Source: Gonapodya sp. JEL0774
Lineage: Eukaryota; Monoblepharomycota; Monoblepharidomycetes; Monoblepharidales; Gonapodyaceae
Length of the DNA: 64,000 nucleotides
Assembly: GCA_027604505.1 (NCBI GenBank)
Contig: JADIIX010000078.1
Location: forward strand, 41,700-105,699
Direction of reading: 5' to 3'
Shown here: positions 56,675-64,000 of the stretch, in pieces
Layout of the letters: each line of letters starts with the position of its first letter
Position numbering within the stretch: the first letter of the stretch is position 1
Notes under the pieces: model-generated
The model's input: the letters and a program-made list of their open reading frames with translations, nothing else
What the model was told of the DNA's origin: nothing
Databases searched by the model: none
Made by a program: the position numbers and the translations under genes

Positions 56675-59600
56675 ATGCTTTCGACGGCCCAACATGGGGC
56701 TGCCACAACACCCGCAAATTCTATTTCGTTTTCAGGATTGATGCCCGGATCCCGTGATTGGATGTCGAAACGGGAACACGTGACGATTTCGAAAGATGTG
56801 CTCGGAGTGGGTGGGTATGGTATTGTCTATAAAGGGATCTGGAGGTTCGGTCGGGCACCTGTCGCAGTAAAACTCTTGCGAGATTCGGCCGCGTACAGCA
56901 CTGAAGTGCAGGAGGTAGGTGGATTCAGTAGTGGAAATCGCAATAAATTCGATCTCACTTATCCTGTAGAATTTTTTGAACGAAGTCGAAGTCTGGTGGA
57001 AGTTGAAACACCAGAACATCCTACCACTTCTTGGTGGGTCGATTTGGCATGATTCTAAGTGGATGCACATCGGTAATCACCCATTCCTGTCTACAAGGCG
57101 CATGTATCGATGCCCAAGGGGAACCGTACATGATATCTCCGCTTATGGAGAATGGAAGTGTAATGGAGTATCTGTACAAGCACCCTGAAGCAAACACTCC
57201 GAGGAGGAAGCTCGAACTGGTCGGTGTGGCTGCTAAGAACCTAAGAAGACGAATCCGTTTTACCACTTTTGTGTGCCACAAAGCTCTCCGATATTTGCAG
57301 TGGTTTAGATTATCTCCACGAAATGGGAATAATTCATACAGAGTGAGTGAACGCTCGTCTATTGATTTCGGCACCTCTGCCAACCACAAATTTTGAAACT
57401 CAGTCTCAAGCCTAACAACATTTTGGTTGACAAACAAGGTAATGCTGTGGTGACAGACTTCGGATTCGCCAAAGTCAAGGTGAATTGTCGTGATTTGTCC
57501 TTTCGAATTGTCAGATGATGGACAGCATGCGGATTCCACGCTCTTTATAATCAGGATTCAGCGGTGTCAGGTACAAGAGTCGGTACAGGGGCTTACATGC
57601 CTCCGGAGCGTCTTGCTCTCTGGTTTTGGAACTCACCAGTCGCCCGCAACGTCTGCACGAAAGGTTGTACCAAACACACATACTTTTATTTGAGAATGAG
57701 AACTTAAACTACAACGTTTCAATTACAGCGGGTGATATATACGCGTTTGGTATCACTTGCTATGAAGTGGGTCGGCGCTTGTAAAGTCTTGCAGTCTCGC
57801 GACTGCTCATATCATTTTCAATAGATCTGGAGCCGCCAACCTGCCTTCCAGTGGAGCACACGAAGTCCCGAAGAACAGCAGGTCGTCTACTCTGGCATTA
57901 TCACTGGAGATCGTCGCCCTGATATGTCGCTTGTTGATGATATGCCAACGGAACTGCAGGGCTTGATGAAACAGTGCTGGGCTGTGGTGAGTGATGCAAA
58001 ATGAACTCAAACTTTAGCTCCTGTTGATCTGTCGAGTGCTATGACTTGTATTGCAGGACCCGGAAGAGAGGCCTAAGGATTTTGCAATGTTGTTTGACGC
58101 AGTCACCCGCTTGATGTGAGGAGGCTGCATTCATGGTGTTCCACTTGGTGTTCGCGAGATCACACTTCTGTGTTCAGTGATCAACTCCCCGAGACACCTG
58201 CTCCCGTTGCTCCGTCGAGATACGCCCCCCCTCCCTCCAATTCCCTTCCAACAGAAAACTTTGTCGCCGTGAGTTCTCTACAGCTTTTTAGTACAAGACA
58301 GTGTATTGACGGTTTTGAATGCAAGAGCAAATGGAGGGAACTCACAGCTGACGAAATGCGACTGCCTGAGGAGATCCAAAATGCCATCCTCACACTTCAC
58401 AACGGCTCGCCACTGGAACTTGATCTCACCGGTGAGATGCAGCTGATTAATTCTATCATCTCAAGTCTTAATTAAGCATATTACTTCGTGAAGCCAAGTT
58501 CATCCCCGTCGAAACTATTCAAGCAGAACAAAACGCTCAAGCACTATTCGAGCTCTGTGTGTGCGATTCTGATGCGGACTGTTGAAAGATATTTGGTCCT
58601 AATCGCTTTCGTGTAACAACAGGGAATTTGTCAATGCAGCGACGGTTAGCAAATGTCCGGCAAAGTCGGCAAGTTCCACCTCCCCCGGCATTCGAAATAT
58701 TGGCACAAGACAAAGAACGTCGGCGAATTGATCTGGAGAACGCTCAGGCAAAGCGTGAGGTGCGAAGAAGAGAAGAGTTAGATGATGCGACTATTGTCGC
58801 CCGGTTGCGACCCCTTTGCGAGGCTATACGCATCAACAAAACTTTGTTGGATTTGCGTTTTGGTTGTGAGTTTGTTTGATGGCCCTAAAGCAGTGCTGCA
58901 AATTTTGAATGTGTTTTCTAACACAGCGAACAGAGTCACGGATGATGGAGTCCGATGCTTCGCCGAAGTTTTCAAAGCAACTGGAATACTCAACTCTCTT
59001 CAGCTAACAAGTGAGATGCGGAAACATCTCCATAAGGCTGCATGAAAGCTGACAAAGGCAATATTTTTCAGATAACAGAATAACAGGAGGGGGAGCTGCA
59101 GCACTAGCAAATGTATTGAAGACGAATAGGAGTCTGATGATATGTGACATCAGTGGTGAGTATTCTCATCCAATGTTCGTGTTGTTTCAATATGTGTTTA
59201 TGTGCACTCTTCGTTTGCATTTTTACAATTCTTTTGGCAAAATCGAACCATTCGTATCCCATTGCAGAAAACCCCATTGGAGATGACGGAGCTCGTGCAC
59301 TTGCCGAAATGATGAGAGAGAACTCTACACTCTCCGTGCTCAACATTCAAGGTGATGTGATTCTGGACGTGAGAATGTGATCCCAACGCTAAGCCTTTCG
59401 ATTAGGTTGTTCCATTGGATCAGAGGGAGCTACCTTGTTGTGCGCCGCTCTCATACGAAATACCGGGCTGAAAAGCTTGAAGCTTGGCAGTAAGGATTCA
59501 GAGACAGAAAGAAACCATTTGCGCATGAGTTCATACTTAATCTCCAGGAAATGATATCGGTGACGCTGGACTCGTCGCTGCAGCCAAAGCCATCTTGGAA

Positions 59601-60472
59601 AATCATTCATTGGAGAGGTTATCCCTCCACAGCCAGCAAACGGGTGAGCTATTATCTGTGTTAGTAAGATATTCATCTCGTTCATTCTGGACGTGGTAGC
59701 TGCCGCGCCGGATAGTGTGCGACTCTTCGCTGACTCTCTCTCGAGTAATTTGAGCCTTGTGGAATTAGACTTTTCAGGTGAGGATTGAATTTCGTTGTCG
59801 GGTTCAGAACAATACTACAAAGCGGTTTGCACACAACAGGAATGAGCATCGGTGATGCCGGAGCAATGGCCTTTTCAGCCGCGTTGCTGGAGAATTCTTC
59901 TCTGTCAACTCTCCATCTCGACTGTACGTTCAACTTGAGTAGATTCCTGCCGGATTTATTTTCAGAGTTGTTCTGTCTGAAGATAATCGAATCGGACCGG
60001 ATGGAGTGGAAGAGCTCTCCGAAATGCTTCGTTCCAACGAGACACTAAAGGAGCTCTTCCTGAATAGTGAGTAGGGCTTGCATCGTTCACCGGCAATACT
60101 GCAAGATTCCGGCAAAGTCTCATCGCCGTCAACCCAGATAATAATATCGGCTCAGTTGGAACGCATGCTTTGGCCCAAGCGTTGAAAGCGAACAAAAGTT
60201 TGTTGACACTTGATGTGCGAGATTGTTCAGTGGGACGGAGGGACGATGACTCTTCAAACGAACGAACTGGCGTCCATGACCTCGCTGACGCACTGAAAAG
60301 CAACACCACACTGCAGTCTCTTTACTGTTATGGTAAGGATTGCATTTTATGGTTCTGTGACGTCCCCTTTTATTGTTTCTCTTTAGATCACACCATCACC
60401 GAGAAACAATGGGAGTATTTGAAAGAAGCTGCCAGAGTTAAGGGTACATGTGTTGTATCGAATGGCCGTTGA
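56675..60472 (+). CDS. TKL-type protein kinase fused to a C-terminal RI-type leucine-rich-repeat array
   Basis: 22 exons join in phase to 821 residues; the coding sum is 2466 nt. Kinase (about residues 36-310): GVGGYGIVYKG loop, VAVK with Lys66, αC Glu in FLNEVEVWWKLKHQN, GIIHTDLKPNN catalytic loop (HTD at 160-162 instead of HRD), TDFGFAKV (DFG 180-182), GAYMPPERL, GDIYAFG and DPEERP. A Pro-rich linker (310-395) follows. From about 395 to the end come RI-type LRRs (consensus N-x-I-G-x-x-G-A-x-A-L-A-x-x-L-x-x-N-x-S-L-x-x-L-x-L), interrupted by a charged, helical 80-residue exon (58623-58862). The exon end at 58560 is the least certain junction. Function: probably a signalling receptor-like kinase; ligand and target unknown. 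No NACHT/NB-ARC, signal peptide or membrane segment, so likely cytosolic. Confidence 0.82.
58477..60472 (+). repeat. Exon-encoded LRR array, mostly 84-nt phase-1 units
   Basis: Exons 58477-58560, 58927-59010, 59072-59155, 59268-59351, 59406-59489, 59840-59923 and 59983-60066 are each exactly 84 nt (28 codons). 59548-59643 is 96 nt, 59700-59777 is 78 nt, 60138-60332 carries two units plus an insert, and 60387-60472 is the last. Every intron interrupts the codon just before the Asn of the N-x-I motif in phase 1, so units are symmetric and can be added or lost without breaking frame. Confidence 0.8.
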
Positions 60473-60573
60473 TTGAAATCACATAATTATTTTGTCTGGG
60501 GTGCAAGTGACTGTATTGAATGGTGTGGAAGCTGTTTCAGTAAAAGTCACAACCCCTCTCCTCAAGCTCTGCC

Positions 60574-61236
60574 ATGCTCCGAAAAGCATTACGCTTCTCA
60601 GCTGTTGTTGCCTTGCGATCGGTTGCTTCAACGGCTGCAAACACCGCCCGACGTTCTTTTCCTCTGAGAGTGCCGAATCAGACGTCATTTCAACTCCGTC
60701 AACACTCCCATCCTTCCCCCCTGTTTTTCCCACTCTCTTCACAATCTACGCGTCCCTTTTCCTCCTCACCCGCCACGTGCTCTGTCGATGAGCTGCTTCC
60801 GCATCGATCATCTCCCCTGCAGTCACCAGAATCCTCCGAACCCCCCAGTACATCCCGTCTGTCGGAATCTGAAACCGCCGCTTCCCTGAAGCTTCTCTCT
60901 AGTGACTCCAATCTCTACGCCATCGTGGAGATCCGGGGACGCCCGTACCACATTCACAAAAACGATGTGATTGTGCTCGACCGAGCACGGGACTTAGAGG
61001 TCGGGGATGTCGTTGTTCTGGACACTGTCACAGAAGTTGGAGGAGATAACTACGTTTTGCAGGGTCGGCCGTTCGTCAGTAACGAGTGGGTGGACATTCA
61101 CGGTGTGTGCATTGAGCACACCACTGGACAACCAATGGTTATCAAAAAGCAGAGGCGAAGAGGGCACAGGAAGGTTGTGGTGAATGAACAGCATGTAACA
61201 CTCCTTAGGGTGAGCGAGTTGGCTGTAAAAGTATAG
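60574..61236 (+). CDS. Mitochondrial large-subunit ribosomal protein bL21m
   Basis: Single exon, 220 residues. An Arg/Ala-rich presequence (MLRKALRFSAVVALRSVAST) and a Ser/Pro-rich stretch to about residue 100 precede the L21 domain: LYAIVEIRGRPYHIHKNDVIVLDRARDLEVGDVVVLDTV and the end VIKKQRRRGHRKVVVNEQHVTLLRV. The Lys/Arg cluster with a GHR motif contacts rRNA in bacterial L21. It assembles in the mitoribosome. Starts 101 nt after the kinase-LRR stop on the same strand. It is the only clearly intronless gene of any size in the window. Confidence 0.9.
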   Translation: MLRKALRFSAVVALRSVASTAANTARRSFPLRVPNQTSFQLRQHSHPSPLFFPLSSQSTRPFSSSPATCSVDELLPHRSSPLQSPESSEPPSTSRLSESETAASLKLLSSDSNLYAIVEIRGRPYHIHKNDVIVLDRARDLEVGDVVVLDTVTEVGGDNYVLQGRPFVSNEWVDIHGVCIEHTTGQPMVIKKQRRRGHRKVVVNEQHVTLLRVSELAVKV

Positions 61237-61422
61237 GATATTACAGACTGAAGGAACCAGCTGTTATCCATGTTCAACATTCGCATGAAAGGAGAAATGT
61301 AAGCGTAACAGCAAATCAATAGCATATTACAAGAAAACGTCTATCGTGAACTTTTGGCTACAAAACTTGGGATGCAGATGTTCTTGCGAACACAAGTGGT
61401 GGGTGAGTCGGGTGGGGGCTGC

Positions 61423-63280
61423 CTACAAGTCCCCAACAAACGCAAGGCTGACGGCCTTGCCGAGCTTGCTCGACACCACCGCGTGGTCGCTACCGACCAC
61501 CAAAGTGCCGTTCACAAGCTCTCCCCTCATACCGGATAGTTCAAAAGGCTTGAGACTCGGTGTGATGATAATTTTACTCTCTGCGTCCGTCACGGTGGGC
61601 AGCCCTTTAAAGCCAGCACTCAAGTTGAAAACGCCACTAAAAGGATTCAAAATCTCCACAGAGGCAGCCTGGAAGACGGACTTGACGGTGATATTCACGC
61701 CCTGGCTGTTTGTGGGGTTTGAGTTGTAAACGTTTTTCACAGTGACTCCACCAAAGACGGACGACGCGTTGAACTCCTCGCCAAAGCCAACAATAGAACC
61801 GGAGACGGTGCCAAAGACGGATTCCAGAGAAACGGGTCCATTGACTGCCGAGTTGGACACGGCAACAGAACCTTTTGGGGAGATTTTGTTACCGTGGCGC
61901 ACGTCGTGCAGTAGGACCGTCAATGCACACACCTCGTACTGAAAATGTGGAAAGGTTCACACCAGCGACCAGTCCATCGACAAAAACGCCACCGAAGACG
62001 GATTTTACGAGGACCGTGGTGTTAACAACGACATCGGTGATGGTGATAGGAGCCAACACTGACGCTACATTGAGGGAAGAGAAATCAAAGGATTGTGCAT
62101 CCTGGGCAATTTTCTGCTCGTCTGAGAATACAGCCTGAAAATTTGAGGATTTCATCTTGAGAAATGGTCGTGGAATGTGCAAAGTAACACATTCAATCCA
62201 TACCACACCCATATTGGTGCTTGTGACATTGACGCCGACGCCTGTACCATTGAGCGAGCGAGGTACACGAACAGTGAGATTGAAAGAGATGCAACCCTGC
62301 AAGTGGAAATTATGTTGTCGTTGTCCAGCAGAACGTTCGTGACTGTGACGACGCAAATAACAGACACGTACCGGAGCAACCAGGGCAGGGGGCGGGTTGA
62401 ACTCAATGGAGAGCGTTCCGTCTGCACGAAGGGTTACGTTAGGCGGAGGGATGAGAGATGTGTTGAAGCCCGGAGGTGCCGTGATGTTTCCACTAATGGT
62501 AACGTTGGGGAACACAAAAATGGGCTCTGGGGTGGGCTTTGGCTCTGTAGGCGGCGCCGGTGTCGGCGAGGGCTTTGGTTTCTTGGGTTTCGGAGAAGGC
62601 AGCGGTGCGGGCTCCGATGGCGGTGTGGGCACAGGAGGACGTTCGGGTGTAGGCTCGGGCATTGGAGATGGCTCTGGTTCAGGACTGGGCTCCGCGGGGG
62701 GTGCAGGCTCGGGTGCAGGAGAGGGCTTTGGTTTCTTGGGCTTCGGAGAAGGCAGCGGAGCGGGCTCCGATGGCGGTGTGGGCACAGGAGAAGGTTCTGG
62801 GGTAGGTTCCGGTTCAGAAGACGGTTCTGGTTCAAGAATGGGGTCTACGGGAGTGGGTTCTGGAGATGCCGCCTCATTGAGAAACGACTGAAGAATAAAG
62901 TCGTACGACACAACCGTGATTGTGCCAAAAATGCCATTGGGGGCGGTCACGTTTACATCCACAATGGTAATGTTTTCAACGGAAACGTCCACATCTGGGA
63001 ATGCAACGATCGTGTTGGCTGGCTCAGAGCAGCTTTCCAGGAGATTAACAAGCTCCGATGTGAGCTCCGACGCTGATGCGGAAACGATGAGATCGAGGTT
63101 TGACTCCACAGAAGAGACCAATTCGTTTACAGCGCTTTCGAATGAAATCTTTTGCGACAACGCGCCAAGTGGAGCGACGTCGAGGACGATCGGATGCTGA
63201 TTATTGCTGTGAGGAATGGGTGACGCAAAGCTGACTGCAGCGAGCAACGCGATGCTCGCAAGCGCTTCAAAAAACAACAT
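61423..63280 (-). CDS. Secreted proline-rich, N-glycosylated surface protein (unknown family)
   Basis: Start at 63280 gives a clear signal peptide (MLFFEALASIALLAAVSFAS / PIPHS). Then come an Asn-glycosylation-rich domain (NITIVDVNVTAPNG), a hinge of about 120 residues made of Pro-Glu/Pro-Ser/Pro-Lys, and a β-rich C-terminal region with repeated N-x-T/S and SVFGG/SVFGT/SVFQA motifs (VLVKSVFGGVFVDG, VSLESVFGTVSG, SSVFGGVTVKN, ITVKSVFQAAS). At least three introns: after ALVAP (donor at about 62371), before VFSDEQ, and FSVRG to SVAVSN. The C-terminus is SLAFVGDL with no obvious GPI signal. Architecture suggests a wall-associated or adhesin-like protein; I do not recognise the family (DUF3712-like fungal proteins are a possible relation). 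Confidence 0.6.
62565..62795 (-). repeat. Direct repeat inside the Pro-rich hinge
   Basis: Two copies about 70 nt long and nearly identical at DNA level, at about 62569-62637 and 62721-62791, each encoding VPTPPSEPAPLPSPKPKKPK plus flanking PSP. The first copy reads GGGTTTCGG where the second reads GGCTTCGG. They are about 152 nt apart, consistent with a recent internal duplication. Confidence 0.75.
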
Positions 63281-64000
63281 GGATGTGGTGGGATGAGAAT
63301 TTTGGCGCCAGATAAGTGTACCAGCTCCAGAACGAAGTTGCTTCCGCATTGTGACAGGACAGGTATTCACGCATATATTACATTCCATTGCATAAAACGA
63401 AAATCGATTTACAAAATTCATATTCAGGAAAAACAAGAAATAGAACCCAAATATTCCAATATAGCACGAGTGATGATCTCTCCCTGCACGCCCGTGATGA
63501 AAGTCATGAGAGCAGGCGACAAGTGTGGGAAACACAGTGAACCTAGATGTGAAGTCGACGTGAAAGCGGCCGAGTAGGCCGAGTCTAGGGGGTGTTCATG
63601 ACCCACCTAAGTGGGAGGGAGAAGGGAAGAGCGGGCAGCCGCCAAACGAGGTGCACCGCACTGTAGGGAAACTTGACTGCCTTGTTTGCCCATTCCCGGC
63701 CTGTCAGCCATGGCATATACCAAATGCTCATATTTCATTTGAATTCGTGGGCTGGTCAGAAGTATGGGGGATGAACGATGATTTTGGTGTTTGGTTTTGA
63801 TACACCAGGTGACTCTCACAAATTCAGGCTCTGGTCCTATATGCATTATTGAATTTACTGTCTGAAGTACTGTACCAAACCACAATGAATGAATGTGTGG
63901 GGACTGAGTCGGGTCAAAGCATATCGTTGCACAAATTTTTACTTGTCCAGTCCAAATGGCAAATGCAATTTGGAAGGTATTCTCAGCATAACCTCAAACT
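63281..64000. other. 720 nt with no recognised gene (right edge)
   Basis: Upstream region of the secreted-protein gene. A TATATTA-like string lies at about 63370-63376, roughly 95 nt upstream of that gene's ATG on the minus strand, a possible TATA element. A minus-strand frame (63607-63885) has no recognisable domain or exon context. Nothing else seen. Confidence 0.35.

Noticed and set aside
57241-57310. Read-through frame (Arg-rich) between kinase subdomains V and VIb
   Set aside because: An intron from 57220 to 57283 restores LSDICSGLDYLHEMG in phase; the read-through has no kinase similarity.
62177-63076. 300-codon plus-strand frame rich in Arg/Gly/Cys
   Set aside because: Mirror of the Pro-rich hinge of the secreted protein; no start context or domain.
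1-64000. CRISPR arrays, insertion sequences, prophage, bacterial operons
   Set aside because: Spliceosomal introns throughout and eukaryotic gene content; no such repeats or terminal inverted repeats seen.

Overview
The window is nuclear DNA of an intron-dense fungus. Nearly all genes are split by short introns (mostly 50-90 nt, GT-AG, often with a CTAAT/CTAAC-like branch point), intergenic gaps are small, and the products are fungal housekeeping types (Prp40, Alg14, Mvp1, Ste50-like, Erv2-like). An EFCAB10-like RIIa/EF-hand protein, a family otherwise tied to cilia, suggests a zoosporic (chytrid-grade) fungus. That placement is inference. I see no tRNA, rRNA, transposon, CRISPR array or origin. 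About 31 protein genes were rebuilt by joining exons by hand. For most of them exon lengths, phases and protein motifs agree, and where they do not I say so.

Layout. 1-10.5 kb: MMS19 (-, runs off the left edge), EFCAB10-like (+), PRP40 (+), NUFIP1/Rsa1-like (-), RING/TRAF zinc-finger protein (-), mL50-like (-). 11-24.8 kb: lysophospholipid acyltransferase (+), ATP synthase subunit b/ATP4 (-), PET117-like (+), MUS81 (-), NOP12/RBM34 (+), SAM-RA-SH3-SH3 adaptor (-). 24.9-38.9 kb: sorting nexin MVP1 (-), SUGP1-like (+), SDS3-like (-), ALG14 (+), NOL8-like (+), DOPA-dioxygenase-like (-), DUF2461 protein (-). 39.3-49 kb: STT3 (+), ABP1/drebrin-like (-), ERV2-like (-), TMEM135-like (-), a small orphan gene (+). 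49.3-64 kb: ARP2 (+), FAD monooxygenase (+), NOP53 (+), RNase H2 subunit C (-), a 22-exon kinase-LRR gene (+), bL21m (+), a secreted proline-rich protein (-), and 0.7 kb with no recognisable gene.

Most genes are unrelated housekeeping functions: splicing (PRP40, SUGP1-like), ribosome and snoRNP biogenesis (NUFIP1, NOP12, NOL8, NOP53), N-glycosylation (ALG14, STT3), genome stability (MMS19, MUS81, RNase H2C), mitochondrial biogenesis (ATP4, PET117, mL50, bL21m) and cortical actin or membrane traffic (ARP2, ABP1, MVP1). Genes sit in tight convergent pairs (down to 6 nt between stop codons) and divergent pairs.

The stand-out is the gene at 56675-60472. It encodes a TKL-type kinase with HTD in place of HRD in the catalytic loop, a linker, and a C-terminal array of ribonuclease-inhibitor-type LRRs. 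Most LRRs are encoded by their own 84-nt symmetric phase-1 exon, an architecture like the LRR exons of animal NOD-like receptors. It is the best candidate here for an undescribed sensing system.
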